Shown here one piece after another: positions 15,553-24,558 of a stretch of DNA of 64,000 bases. Source of the stretch: Limnospira sp050045915 (lineage in GTDB: Bacteria > Cyanobacteriota > Cyanobacteriia > Cyanobacteriales > Microcoleaceae); NCBI GenBank assembly GCA_050045915.1, contig JBNGCR010000008.1, positions 4,199 to 68,198 on the forward strand, in the 5' to 3' direction. Both the position numbers and the translations under genes were made by a program. Position 1 is the stretch's first letter; each line of letters starts with the position of its first letter. The notes beneath the pieces were generated by a model. That model saw only the letters and a program-made list of their open reading frames with translations. It was not told where the DNA came from and searched no databases.

Positions 15553-15596
15553 GGGTCGCAAATCAGCAGATCGGTCCTAACTATAAAATTAGAATA

Positions 15597-16562
15597 ATGC
15601 TCCAATTTGATCTGATGATCGCCGAAACTGTTTCCGGCTTCGATGCCATTCTCAACCCCTTTGAATTGTATACCCTTCCCCTCGACGACTGGATCGCGAT
15701 CGCCGTCGAATTTGTCGTCGATAACTTCCGTCCCCTGTTCCAAGCAATCCGAGTTCCGGTCGAATTGATTCTCAATTTTATCGAATCTCTATTTCTATTC
15801 ATTCCCCCGCTCATTTTTATCGTCGGATCGGGTTTGATCACCTGGCAAATTGGCGGACGCACGATCGCGATTTATGCCATTCTTACCTTGACGTTTATCG
15901 GATTCTTGGGAATCTGGAAAGCCGCGATGGTGACATTATCGTTAGTTTTGACAGCGGTGATTTTGTGCGCGATCGTGGGAATTCCGGTCGGAATTTTAGC
16001 CGCCAAAAACGACCGATTCGAGCGCGGGTTGCGGCCTCTTTTGGACACCATGCAAACCCTCCCCGCCTTCGTCTATCTCGTCCCCGTCGTGATGCTATTC
16101 GGGATCGGACGAGTCCCCGGAACGATCGCCACATTTATCTTCGCCGTCCCCCCACTAATCCGCCTCACCAACTTGGGAATTCGACAGGTTTCTCCGGAAG
16201 CCGTCGAAGCCGCGATCGCCTTCGGTTCCACCCCCCGACAAATTTTGTGGAACGTCCAACTTCCCCTCAGCCTCCCCGCCATTCTCACCGGCATGAATCA
16301 GGCGATCGTCCTGGCGTTGTCGATGTCCGTGATCGCGTCTATGATCGCCGTGGAGGGACTCGGACAGTTGGTTTTGCAGGGAGTCGGACGCCTAGACGTG
16401 GGACTCGCGGCGGTGGGGGGATTGGGAATTGTCCTAATTGCGATCCTCTTAGATCGGACGGCGACGGCGATCGCCAAGAGTGGCGAATCTTGGCGCGATC
16501 GCGGTATGATAAAGTGGCTCTCTCGCGACCGCCAGCGTTCTGAAAAAGCGACCCATTATTGA
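15597..16562 (+). CDS. Glycine betaine/proline-type ABC transporter permease
   Basis: A 321-residue ProW/OpuAB-like permease. After an N-terminal amphipathic region (LDDWIAIAVEFVVDNFRPLFQAIRVPVE), six or more membrane helices follow. The permease signature loop is EAAIAFGSTPRQILWNVQLPLSLPAILTGMNQAIVLALSMSVIASMIAVEGLG, containing the EAA motif that docks the ATPase. It moves a compatible solute across the plasma membrane together with the binding protein encoded next. The usual ATPase gene (proV/opuAA) is not upstream or anywhere in the window. The stop overlaps or nearly touches the following gene, so permease and binding protein are translationally linked. Confidence 0.9.
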   Translation: MLQFDLMIAETVSGFDAILNPFELYTLPLDDWIAIAVEFVVDNFRPLFQAIRVPVELILNFIESLFLFIPPLIFIVGSGLITWQIGGRTIAIYAILTLTFIGFLGIWKAAMVTLSLVLTAVILCAIVGIPVGILAAKNDRFERGLRPLLDTMQTLPAFVYLVPVVMLFGIGRVPGTIATFIFAVPPLIRLTNLGIRQVSPEAVEAAIAFGSTPRQILWNVQLPLSLPAILTGMNQAIVLALSMSVIASMIAVEGLGQLVLQGVGRLDVGLAAVGGLGIVLIAILLDRTATAIAKSGESWRDRGMIKWLSRDRQRSEKATHY

Positions 16563-16570
16563 TCTCGATA

Positions 16571-17599
16571 ATGCCGATTCAACCCGTCCAAAAATTAACG
16601 AAAATTTGCATCGCGATCGCCGTTTTGGGAAGCGCGATCGCCTGCCAGCCTGACCCGAACACTGCCGAAAATCGCTCCCCGGAAACTGTAACCGTCCGTT
16701 CGGCTTATGTCGAACTCGAAGGTTTGTTCGTCCAGGAAGTTTTCAATATCGGTTTGGAACGCCTGGGATATCAAACCGCCGATCTCAAACAACTCGATCC
16801 GACATTAATTCACGTCGCGATCGGCGATGGAGAATTGGACTTTTTCGCCGGACATTGGGAAACATTGTACGAGGAATTTTTTCAACGCAGCGGCGGCGAG
16901 GAAAAATTGGAACGGGTGGGGGTGGTGGTTCCCGACGTTCTTCAAGGGTATCAAATTGACAAACAAACCGCCGAAGCATACAATATTACCAACCTGGAAC
17001 AACTGCGAGATCCCGAAATTGCTAAACTGTTCGATTCCGACGGCGACGGGTTGGCGAACCTGACGGGATGCAATCCGGGTTGGGGTTGCGAATTGGCGAT
17101 CGAACACCACCTCGACAATTACGAATTGCGGGACACGGTAGAACACGATCGCGGCAGTTATTCGGCGTTGTTGGCGGACACCATCACCCGCTACCGCCAG
17201 GGAGAATCGGTTTTATACTATACCTGGACTCCCCACTGGTTGGGGACGGTGATGAAGCCGGGAGAGGACGCGATTTGGCTGGAAGTTCCGTTTACTTCCC
17301 TCCCCGAAACCCAGGGAGATGTGGCGGAAGAGGAGACTTCCATCGACGGAAAAAATCTCGGTTTTGCGGTGGATAAAATGCGGGTGGTTGCCAATCAAAA
17401 TTTTATCGACAACAACCCCACCGCCGAACGCTTTTTCGAGTCGGTGGCAATTCCCATCGAAGATATCAACGCGCAAAATCAACTCATCCAACAGGGGGAA
17501 GACACGCCGGAAGATATCCGCCGCCACGCGGAAGAATGGGTGGCCGAAAATCAGGAATTATTCGACAGTTGGATCGAGCGATCGCGCGATGAAAATTGA
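16571..17599 (+). CDS. Glycine betaine/proline-type ABC substrate-binding lipoprotein
   Basis: A 342-residue ProX-like binding protein. The N-terminus MPIQPVQKLTKICIAIAVLGSAIAC is a lipoprotein signal with the lipid-attachment Cys at its end. The ligand domain shows VRSAYVELEGLFVQEVF, DFFAGHWETLYEEFF, LFDSDGDGLANLTGCNPGWGC and VLYYTWTPHWLGTVMKPGEDAIWLEVPF; the aromatic residues in these segments correspond to the Trp/Tyr cage for quaternary amines in the family. The frame could begin at a TTG (16559) overlapping the permease stop, but ATG 16571 gives a cleaner signal peptide. The protein is probably tethered to the outer leaflet of the plasma membrane. Betaine or a related osmolyte is the likely ligand. 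Confidence 0.9.
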   Translation: MPIQPVQKLTKICIAIAVLGSAIACQPDPNTAENRSPETVTVRSAYVELEGLFVQEVFNIGLERLGYQTADLKQLDPTLIHVAIGDGELDFFAGHWETLYEEFFQRSGGEEKLERVGVVVPDVLQGYQIDKQTAEAYNITNLEQLRDPEIAKLFDSDGDGLANLTGCNPGWGCELAIEHHLDNYELRDTVEHDRGSYSALLADTITRYRQGESVLYYTWTPHWLGTVMKPGEDAIWLEVPFTSLPETQGDVAEEETSIDGKNLGFAVDKMRVVANQNFIDNNPTAERFFESVAIPIEDINAQNQLIQQGEDTPEDIRRHAEEWVAENQELFDSWIERSRDEN

Positions 17600-17625
17600 C
17601 ATTCTTCTTTCCAAAGGTTAGAATA

Positions 17626-17764
17626 ATATCAGATCCGGTTATTTGACCGCAAAATCTTCCCAATCATCTTGAGATGATTTGAGCTATTAGCTTTGGAATT
17701 GATTCCAAAGCGGTGCAGATATCCAACCCGTTTGCTGTTCCGATCATTCAACCGGATTTGATAT
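17626..17764. mobile_element. MITE-like element with terminal inverted repeats
   Basis: The left end reads ATATCAGATCCGGTT (17626-17640). The right end (17750-17764) is its inverted complement with one mismatch. The 139-bp interior carries a paired-hairpin unit: AATCATCT/AGATGATT (17662-17679), linker with GCTAT, then GCTTTGGAAT/ATTCCAAAGC (17690-17711). There is no coding capacity. A second diverged copy lies at 57796-57922. Size, terminal repeats and lack of a gene fit a non-autonomous miniature element; no transposase is in the window. Confidence 0.7.
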
Positions 17765-17792
17765 CACTCTGTTGCGCTTCAGCGCCATTAAT

Positions 17793-18107
17793 TTATCTCT
17801 CCTGAAAATCCGGACAGCCGATCGCACTTTCAGATAAAGCAATTTTCGGCTGCACCGGACATTTGAGGCGGTAATCTTTGGTAAAATAGGTGCAGTTGGC
17901 ACAGGGGATCTGGTGCATCCGCTTGGCACGCCGGACGGTATCCGCGATCGCCGTTCCCAGATTCCAAACAATCAATAACATCAACCCCCAAGCGACGACA
18001 AAGCAAATCGGAACCAAAAAGGGTTGGATCGCCTGAATGAGAATTTGCAACAGTCTCAACACGATTTTTTCCTTCTCGAAATAACGACAATTTCGCCACA
18101 TCCCCAA
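17793..18107 (-). CDS. Small membrane protein with C-terminal four-cysteine motif
   Basis: A 104-residue protein, not assigned to a named family. One long hydrophobic stretch covers residues about 20-55 (LLQILIQAIQPFLVPICFVVAWGLMLLIVW) and could be one or two membrane helices. The soluble tail contains CANCTYF, RLKCPV and IGCPDF: four cysteines in a C-x2-C...C...C pattern that could hold zinc or an iron-sulfur cluster. A start two codons later (18101) is also possible. The gene ends 27 bp from the MITE-like element. The composition and organised motif suggest a real conserved cyanobacterial gene. Confidence 0.65.
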   Translation of the reverse strand: MGMWRNCRYFEKEKIVLRLLQILIQAIQPFLVPICFVVAWGLMLLIVWNLGTAIADTVRRAKRMHQIPCANCTYFTKDYRLKCPVQPKIALSESAIGCPDFQER

Positions 18108-18291
18108 CCCTCTGCCGAGGGGGACGGTGCGGGATTTGTCCGATCGCCGAAATTACCTTAAAATTGCCTCCCAACTTCAGTTTGAAGTTCGTTTGTATTC
18201 CGGGAAGCAACCGGACGGATAGGAAAACGGCGACGGACGGATGATTTATTCAATTTATTAATTGTTTGTCCAATTGTATCACACTTCGGCG

Positions 18292-18588
18292 CTAATGAAA
18301 AGCCCTCAACCGGTCGAGCCGATCCGCCGTTATCATCTCCAGCGCTTTATGCCAACTATCCTGAGTTAGATTGGGGTGAACGTCCGATCGCCGCGCCAAT
18401 TCCCCCCCCACCGACGGCACCAACGCACTGCGATCGCGCTCCGAAATCACCTCTTCCCCCGGACGATATTTTTTCCAATTCAAAAACGCCATAAAATCCC
18501 GCAATTCCCGAATTTCTTCCGCCGACATCCGTTCAATTTGGCCGATAATTTCCCGCTTTGACTCTTCCATCTGCTCCGATTCAATCAT
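18292..18588 (-). CDS. Small hypothetical protein, possible DUF2281-like
   Basis: A 98-residue hydrophilic protein. The segment IIGQIERMSAEEIRELRDFMAFLNWKKY resembles the short helical proteins annotated as DUF2281 or antitoxin-like in cyanobacteria, in which a helix with a Glu-Leu-x-x-Phe-Leu pattern recurs. The tail (HPNLTQDSWHKALEMITADRLDRLRAF) is unassigned. It starts 28 bp after the stop of the GTPase gene on the same strand, so it may be the last gene of that operon. No toxin partner is visible. Existence as a gene is likely but not certain. Confidence 0.5.
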   Translation of the reverse strand: MIESEQMEESKREIIGQIERMSAEEIRELRDFMAFLNWKKYRPGEEVISERDRSALVPSVGGELARRSDVHPNLTQDSWHKALEMITADRLDRLRAFH

Positions 18589-18616
18589 TCCCGAAAATCA
18601 AAAAAAAACGCTTTTT

Positions 18617-19972
18617 CTACACTTTAAAATCGTCAAATTCCTGTCGCAACCGATAGATAACCGTGTCGCGATCGCACCGTTCGATGATCTCCTGAATCAC
18701 CGTATCGATCCCGTATTCCCCCCAAGTGCAGCCCCGTTCCAAATAAATTTGAGCCGCCCGGCCCACCATGTAAGTGCCGTAACCCGCGATCCCCGCCTGG
18801 GCGATCGCCGCCCCCGCATAGCCGGGAAAATTTGCCACCAACCCCGCCCCCGTCTTGCCAATTCCCAGCAGCAAACCGCCGCCCATTTCCCCCAATAAAA
18901 GTCCCCCCGAACTCAATAAAATTTTCCGCCACAACTGACCCGCTTCGTAACTGGTAATCGGCAGGCCGTACAACTTCGCCAAAGACCGGATCAAGACCAA
19001 ATCGGCAAAAAACGCCCCCGCCACATCCAACACCGCCACCGGATTCACCGCCACCGCCACCGCCTTATATTGGGTGAAGCGCCAGATCAGATTTTCCGCT
19101 TCCACCCGCTGCAAGCGGACGCTCTGGTGAGCGATCGCGCGATCGGCCTCCCTGGCTTGCACCAGGGCATTCAGGGCCAAAAGCGATCGCCCCTCCCGGT
19201 AAAGAATCGTCGCGATCGCGTCCTTCAACTCCTCCACCTGGGGCGGCGGCGACTCCCATTCCTGAGTAATTGTACCGTCCGGCCACTCCACCCGCACCTG
19301 CAACGGCGGCGGTTCCGCCGCAACCCGGACAATTTCCATCGACGACTCCGACAAGTTCGGGTCGCGGGTCGCCAACTTCTGCAAATTCCGATCAATCGCC
19401 TCCCGTTCCGGTTCCGGGTAGAGGTCGATTTTATTGAACACCACAATCAAAGGCTTTTGGATGCGTTTCAACGCTTCCAGGGCCTCATATTCCGTCCGCG
19501 TCAGATCCCCCGACACCACAAATAAGATCAGATCCGCCTGGCGGCTGACCTCCCGGGCCATTTCCCCCCGCATCTGGCCGGCCACCTCGTCGAGTCCCGG
19601 CGTGTCGATCAACTCGATTTCGATGGGTTCGGTTCCGGCTTCGGCCTCGGGCGAAATGGTCCAGCGCACCGATCGCGGCCACTGCGTCACCCCGTGGGTG
19701 GGTCCGGTTTGCAGGACTTGCCGGCCCAGCAGGGCGTTCAACACCGCCGATTTTCCCCGACTCACCAACCCGAAAGCGGCGATCCGGATCAAACCTTGTT
19801 CCAACTTTTCGGAATTAGCTTTGAGAATATCCAGTTGTTCCTGGACCGTCGCCTGCAGTTGGGTTCCCGAGGACTTGTGTTGGCGGCGCATTTCGGAATA
19901 GCGGCCGATCGCCTGCCGCAAACTGCTGCGGGCGCGGTCGAAATGGGCGTGGGGGCGATCGGAACGGGTCAT
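18617..19972 (-). CDS. Era-like GTPase with C-terminal DUF697-type membrane region
   Basis: A 451-residue P-loop GTPase. The G1 motif is GLVSRGKSAVLNALLG, G3 is IDTPGLDE and G4 is VFNKIDLYP. The C-terminal part (about 290-451) contains hydrophobic helices: NPVAVLDVAGAFFADLVLIRSLAKLYGLP, LLSSGGLLLGEMGGGLLLGIG and AGAAIAQAGIAGYGTYMVGRAAQIYLERG. This is the DUF697/YcjF-like layout often seen in cyanobacteria. Such proteins are thought to sit at membranes; the specific role is unknown. It shares one base with the end of the upstream epimerase gene (19972), which suggests translational coupling and a two- or three-gene operon. Confidence 0.85.
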   Translation of the reverse strand: MTRSDRPHAHFDRARSSLRQAIGRYSEMRRQHKSSGTQLQATVQEQLDILKANSEKLEQGLIRIAAFGLVSRGKSAVLNALLGRQVLQTGPTHGVTQWPRSVRWTISPEAEAGTEPIEIELIDTPGLDEVAGQMRGEMAREVSRQADLILFVVSGDLTRTEYEALEALKRIQKPLIVVFNKIDLYPEPEREAIDRNLQKLATRDPNLSESSMEIVRVAAEPPPLQVRVEWPDGTITQEWESPPPQVEELKDAIATILYREGRSLLALNALVQAREADRAIAHQSVRLQRVEAENLIWRFTQYKAVAVAVNPVAVLDVAGAFFADLVLIRSLAKLYGLPITSYEAGQLWRKILLSSGGLLLGEMGGGLLLGIGKTGAGLVANFPGYAGAAIAQAGIAGYGTYMVGRAAQIYLERGCTWGEYGIDTVIQEIIERCDRDTVIYRLRQEFDDFKV

Positions 19973-20892
19973 CAGGCGAGAATCTCCTCCAGGGCTTGTT
20001 TCACCGTCGGATACTGATATTCAAAATTGTAAGACCCGGTGCGATCGGGGATCACCTGCTGCCCCTCCAACACCACCTGGGCCGCATCTCCCAACAGGGC
20101 TTCCAGGGCGAAACTGGGGACGGGAAGCCAGGAAGGGCGGTGCAGGATTTCGCCCAATTGGTGACAGAGTTCGTTCATGCGGACGGGGTTGGGGGCGGTG
20201 GCGTTCAACACCCCCTCCACCGACTCATTTTCCAGGCTGAAGCGGATCAAATCGGTCAAATCGTCCCGGTGAATCCAGGAAAACCACTGCCTGCCGCTGC
20301 CCAACGGCCCCCCGGCAAACAATTTAAACGGCGTGATCATTTTGCCCAACGCGCCGCCCATGCCCAAAACGATGCCGAATCGCAGGATCACCAGGCGGGT
20401 TCCGGTGTCTTTCACCCCCCAGGCCGCCGCTTCCCACTCCTGGCAGAGATCGGCGAGGAAATCGTCCCCCGCTGCGCTGCTTTCGTCGAATGTAGCCGTT
20501 TCGCTAGTGCCGTAATATCCGATCGCGGAGGTACTCACCAAAACCCGAGGTTTGGGGTCGGCGTTGTTGATGGCTTCGACGAGTTTTTGGGTTTGCGTCA
20601 CCCGACTCTCGAACAAAACCCGTTTGCGTTCCGGCGTCCACCGCTCGTCCGCCAGGGGCGCCCCGGCCAGGTTCACCACCCCCTCGCAGCCCGCGATCGC
20701 CCCCTGCCAGTCTCCCGACTCCGTGGGGGTGTAGCCGACGATTTCCACCTGCGGAAAGTTGGAAGCCGGAAACACCCGCCGCCCCCGCTCCGGATCGCGG
20801 GTCAACACGACGATTTGATACCCCTGAGACTGGAGCGATTCGACCAGACGAGAGCCGACAAATCCGGTCGCCCCTGTAATTGCTACTTTCAT
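19972..20892 (-). CDS. TIGR01777-family NAD-dependent epimerase/dehydratase (ThyD-like)
   Basis: A 306-residue short-chain dehydrogenase-fold protein. The N-terminal dinucleotide motif is GATGFVGSRLVESLQ; ARG-type positions follow in GVVNLAGAPLADERW; the active-site region is STSAIGYYGTSETATFDESS, with Tyr-x-x-x-Lys relaxed; and the family tail is PVPSFALEALLGDAAQVVLEGQQVIP. The TIGR01777 group includes the former SulA annotation and cyanobacterial/plant ThyD/GC1 proteins linked to division or thylakoid function. The exact substrate is unknown. Its start is preceded by a 450-bp region rich in heptamer repeats. The stop touches the GTPase gene. Confidence 0.88.
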   Translation of the reverse strand: MKVAITGATGFVGSRLVESLQSQGYQIVVLTRDPERGRRVFPASNFPQVEIVGYTPTESGDWQGAIAGCEGVVNLAGAPLADERWTPERKRVLFESRVTQTQKLVEAINNADPKPRVLVSTSAIGYYGTSETATFDESSAAGDDFLADLCQEWEAAAWGVKDTGTRLVILRFGIVLGMGGALGKMITPFKLFAGGPLGSGRQWFSWIHRDDLTDLIRFSLENESVEGVLNATAPNPVRMNELCHQLGEILHRPSWLPVPSFALEALLGDAAQVVLEGQQVIPDRTGSYNFEYQYPTVKQALEEILA

Positions 20893-21014
20893 GATCCTCT
20901 GTTTCGATCGGCGCTGCTTGGAATCCCATCCAAACTGGTTCTTGCAGCTATCATACCGTGTGGGAGGGAGCTTCGGTAAGCCGAGGGGCGGAGGAGGCAG
21001 AGGGAGCTCGCTCC

Positions 21015-21242
21015 TATCGCCTATCGCCTATTCCCCATCCCCCATCCCCCATCCCCCATTCCCCATTGCCTATTGCCTATTGCCTATTGCCCATTCCCCA
21101 TTCCCCATTCCCCTAAGAATGAAAAATGAAAAATGACCGATTCCCCATTGCCTATTGCCTATTGCCTATTCCCCATTCCCCATTCCCTACTCCCTACTCC
21201 CTATTCCCCATTCCCCATCCCCCATTCCCCATTCCCCACTCC
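21015..21242. repeat. G+C-rich heptanucleotide repeats (CATTCCC/TATTGCC family)
   Basis: Two blocks of 7-bp units (about 21015-21113 and 21141-21242): TATCGCC, CATCCCC, CATTCCC, TATTGCC and CTACTCC types, each repeated two to four times in a row. A 25-bp A-rich break separates the blocks. They fill most of the divergent spacer between the epimerase and the DUF3352 gene. They share the 7-bp period, but not the sequence, of the A+T-rich heptamers elsewhere. Confidence 0.93.
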
Positions 21243-21347
21243 CAAACGTGCTAGAGTTGACGGACTTTCCGCGACCGGGAGCGTTACGATAGGGGATGCA
21301 CGAGCGAATCGGTTTCCAACTTTCTGACCCGATCTAGACGGATCAAG

Positions 21348-22988
21348 ATGCCCTTCAACAAATCTAAGCTTCTCATTGCCGCTGTCGCGATCGCCTGTAC
21401 CGGCACCGTGGCGGTTCTCGTCTATCTGAGAACGCTGCGGGTACAAGTTTACCGTCCCGAGGAAAGCGCCAAACTCGTCCCCGACGAGGCGCTGATGGCG
21501 ACGTTTATCTCGCCCGACTCGTCGTCCCTCCAGTATTTGAAGCGATTCGGGACCCGGCAGACCCGCAACCAACTCGATCGCATCCTCTCCAATTTCAAAC
21601 GGCAGAGTTTGGCGGGGATGCCCCTGGATTTTGATCGCGACCTGAAGCCGTGGATGGGGGGGCTGATGGTGAGCGTGTTGCCGCCGGAGAACCCCGACCA
21701 GGGCGAGGATTCCCACCTGCTGATGATTTTGGCGATCCGCAACCGTTTCAAAGCGAGTCAGTTGGCGAACCGATTGAATTCCCAAACCGGAATTCAACAT
21801 CAAGGGCGAGACTATCGGGGCATCACCATTTCCCAATATATAGAGGAGAGTGGAAAGCGCTACAGCATCGCCACCATCGGCGATCGCGTCTTAGTGGCCG
21901 CGACGGCTTGGCCGATCGAGCGGGCGATCGACACCCTACGGGGGGAACCCTCCCTGGCTGACGTCTGGGGGAGCGAAGATTTATTTTTCGACGATATTGC
22001 CGTTCCCAACCCCCTGATGACTATTTTTATCGCAGATTATGCCGGATTTGTGGAGCAAACGGCCGAATTATCGGGGGAATCTTGGCGATCTTGGGATGCC
22101 GTCTCCCGACTCACCCCCGTCGAGTCCGTCGCCATCGGTGTCGGTGTAGATGGGGAGGGGTTGCGCCTCAAAGGGGTGATGCGGCTGCAACCCCCGCCGA
22201 CACCGCCCGGGCCTCCCCCCGAAGTGGGGGAATTGGTGGCCCGTTTTCCCTCGGAAACCATCGCTTTGATCAACAGCCAGGGCATCGATCGCATTTGGTC
22301 GCAACTGGTCGCCGGGGCACCGGAAAATCCCTCAGTGCGGGACTTCGTGCGCCGGGTGCGGCGGGGCTTGGAAGCCCTCGACCTCGACGCCGACGGGGCG
22401 GTTTTCGGCTGGATGGACGGGGAATTTGCCCTGGGGGCGATCGCCTCCGACGACGGCATTCTCGCTCCTTTGGGGTTGGGGGGGGTTTTAGTGGTGGAAA
22501 CGAGCGATCGCCCCCAGGCCGAGGCCACCCTAGACCAACTCGACGCGATCGTGGCCGAAAGTAACCCCCCCGTCGATGTCGAACGGCGCACCATTCAGGG
22601 GGTGGAGGTGACGGAATGGAACGACCCCGAACAGGGTACCCTGTTCGGACACGGGTGGCTGACCCCCGATACCCTGTTCGTCGCCTTCGGCGGTCCGGTG
22701 GTGGAAACTATCACACTCGTTCCCAATCCGACTCTCCCCGAAAATCCCAGATTTCAGAGTATTACTGAATCGTTACCCCAAGCCAATCACAGTTATGTTT
22801 ATCTGGATATGGAGCATCTGGTCTATTGGGCGACCGGTTATCTGCTCGCGGCGCCGGCTGTGGCCGTCGAACCCAAAACCTTCACGCTCCTCAATTCGAT
22901 TCGCGGCGTCGGGATCAGCGCCGCCCGACCGACCACCGATCGCATCGAAATCGAGGTTTTATTGGCCCTCAAACCGAAAAGAAATTGA
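21348..22988 (+). CDS. DUF3352 domain-containing protein
   Basis: A 546-residue protein with an N-terminal membrane helix (LLIAAVAIACTGTVAVLVYL, residues about 8-27) and a long extracytoplasmic domain. Segments such as LVPDEALMATFISPDSSSLQYLKRFGT, DFDRDLKPWMGGLMVSVLPP, LLMILAIRNRFKASQLANRL and GWLTPDTLFVAFGGP fit the cyanobacterial DUF3352 family. Its function is unknown. It probably faces the periplasm or lumen, anchored by the signal-like helix. The ATG at 21348 is preceded by GATCAAG, a weak ribosome binding site. It is divergent from the epimerase gene across the heptamer blocks. Confidence 0.85.
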   Translation: MPFNKSKLLIAAVAIACTGTVAVLVYLRTLRVQVYRPEESAKLVPDEALMATFISPDSSSLQYLKRFGTRQTRNQLDRILSNFKRQSLAGMPLDFDRDLKPWMGGLMVSVLPPENPDQGEDSHLLMILAIRNRFKASQLANRLNSQTGIQHQGRDYRGITISQYIEESGKRYSIATIGDRVLVAATAWPIERAIDTLRGEPSLADVWGSEDLFFDDIAVPNPLMTIFIADYAGFVEQTAELSGESWRSWDAVSRLTPVESVAIGVGVDGEGLRLKGVMRLQPPPTPPGPPPEVGELVARFPSETIALINSQGIDRIWSQLVAGAPENPSVRDFVRRVRRGLEALDLDADGAVFGWMDGEFALGAIASDDGILAPLGLGGVLVVETSDRPQAEATLDQLDAIVAESNPPVDVERRTIQGVEVTEWNDPEQGTLFGHGWLTPDTLFVAFGGPVVETITLVPNPTLPENPRFQSITESLPQANHSYVYLDMEHLVYWATGYLLAAPAVAVEPKTFTLLNSIRGVGISAARPTTDRIEIEVLLALKPKRN

Positions 22989-23169
22989 AACGTTATTGGT
23001 AGAAGCTCATTGATGGGTAGGATGAAAAAAGCAACCGTCACAGAGCGTGCATCACCCGCCTTTGCGGCCGGCGGTCGGCTCGACCTTCCACGAAAACCTC
23101 AACAATTCGAGTTCAAATTCTCGCCTCGAACCCGCAAAATTTTGGATCTTTTCACATTGACTGGACATC

Positions 23170-24414
23170 ATGCGTATTCTGATCTATTCTTACAATTACT
23201 ATCCTGAACCCATCGGCATCGCACCGTTGATGACCGAACTAGCCGAAGGGTTGGTGCGGCGGGGCCACCAGGTTCGGGTCGTTACGGCTATGCCGAACTA
23301 TCCCGAGCGCCGGATCTACGAAGACTATCGGGGCAAGTTTTATTTGAATGAGGAGAGAAACGGAGTCCAAATTCAGCGCAGTTTCGTTTGGATTCGGGGA
23401 CCGGAACCGGGTTTGAAAGCCCGGTTGATGTTGGACGGGAGTTTTATTTCGACGAGCATCGTCCAAGCCTTTCGGGGGTTTTGCCCGGACGTGATTTTTG
23501 CCACGGTGCCGCCCCTGCTGGTGTCCCTGCCGGTGAGTTTGTACGCTTGGGTGCGGCGCTGTCCGGTGGTGCTCAACCTCCAGGATATCGTTTCGGAGGC
23601 AGCGATGCGGGTTAAGTTGGTGAACTCGGACAGCCCGGTGCTGCGGGTGGCGCGATCGGTCGAACAGTTGACCTATAAAAATGTCAACCGAGTGAGCGTG
23701 ATCGCGGAAGGGTTCCGGGATAAATTGCTCGAACAGGGGATTCCCAAAGAAAAAATTATTTACATCCCCAATTGGGTGGATACCCACTTCATCCGCCCCC
23801 TGCCGAAGGAGGACAATTCGTTTCGGAAAACCCACGGGTTGACCGACAAATTTGTGGTGCTTTACTCGGGAAATATCGCCCTGACTCAGGGGTTGGAAAC
23901 GGTGATCGAAGCCGCATCCGAGCTGCGACACATTCCCGAAATTGCGTTTGTAATCGTCGGTGAAGAAAAGGCTCTGGAAAATTTGCAAGACTTTTGTCAC
24001 GCCCGAAATGTCGAGAACGTCTTGCTCCGGCCCTTCGAGCCCCGGGAGCGGTTGCCGGAACTGTTGGCAGCGGCGGATGTGAGCCTGGTGGTGCAGAAGC
24101 GAGATGTGACCGCCTTTAACCTGCCCTCGAAGATCCCGGTGATCCTGGCCAGCGGTCGGGCGATCGTGGCGTCGGTTCCCGATACGGGGACGGCTCGGGT
24201 GGCCGTCCTCGAGAGTGGCGGCGGGATCGTGATTCCCCCGGAGGATGGCCGAGCGATGGCCGATACTATTTTGGAACTGTACCGCGATCGCCCCAAGGTG
24301 GAAGCCCTGGGGCGGAAGGGACGCCAATTTGCCGAGGACTGTTTCAGTTTCGAGCAGGCCTTGAATCATTATGAAGCCCTGTTCGCGGAGGTGGCTGGCG
24401 TCGAGTCCGACTGA
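23170..24414 (+). CDS. WcaI-like GT4 family glycosyltransferase
   Basis: A 414-residue GT-B fold enzyme. The N-terminus MRILIYSYNYYPEPIGIAPLMTELAEGLVRRGHQVRVVTAMPNYPE is the WcaI/colanic-acid-type start. The acceptor-side domain continues to VNRVSVIAEGFRDKLLEQGIP. The donor-side domain begins at KIIYIPNWVDTHFIRP and contains VLYSGNIALTQGLETVIEAASEL and DVTAFNLPSKIPVILASGRAIVASVPDTGTA, where the GT4 E-x7-E-like region lies. It transfers a sugar from a nucleotide donor, probably in exopolysaccharide assembly on the cytoplasmic side. There is no polysaccharide cluster around it, so the role is inferred from family only. Confidence 0.88.
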   Translation: MRILIYSYNYYPEPIGIAPLMTELAEGLVRRGHQVRVVTAMPNYPERRIYEDYRGKFYLNEERNGVQIQRSFVWIRGPEPGLKARLMLDGSFISTSIVQAFRGFCPDVIFATVPPLLVSLPVSLYAWVRRCPVVLNLQDIVSEAAMRVKLVNSDSPVLRVARSVEQLTYKNVNRVSVIAEGFRDKLLEQGIPKEKIIYIPNWVDTHFIRPLPKEDNSFRKTHGLTDKFVVLYSGNIALTQGLETVIEAASELRHIPEIAFVIVGEEKALENLQDFCHARNVENVLLRPFEPRERLPELLAAADVSLVVQKRDVTAFNLPSKIPVILASGRAIVASVPDTGTARVAVLESGGGIVIPPEDGRAMADTILELYRDRPKVEALGRKGRQFAEDCFSFEQALNHYEALFAEVAGVESD

Positions 24415-24558
24415 AGGTCGGGTGGGGGGTGCGGGTCCGGAGAGATTAAGAAAAACCGAAGGCCGAAAAACGGATCGAGATGGGAGTTGCTAAAATATCA
24501 CCATCTAGAATCCGTCCCACTCGCAATGCCGTAACGTTAGGGGGAATTCGATCGCTTA

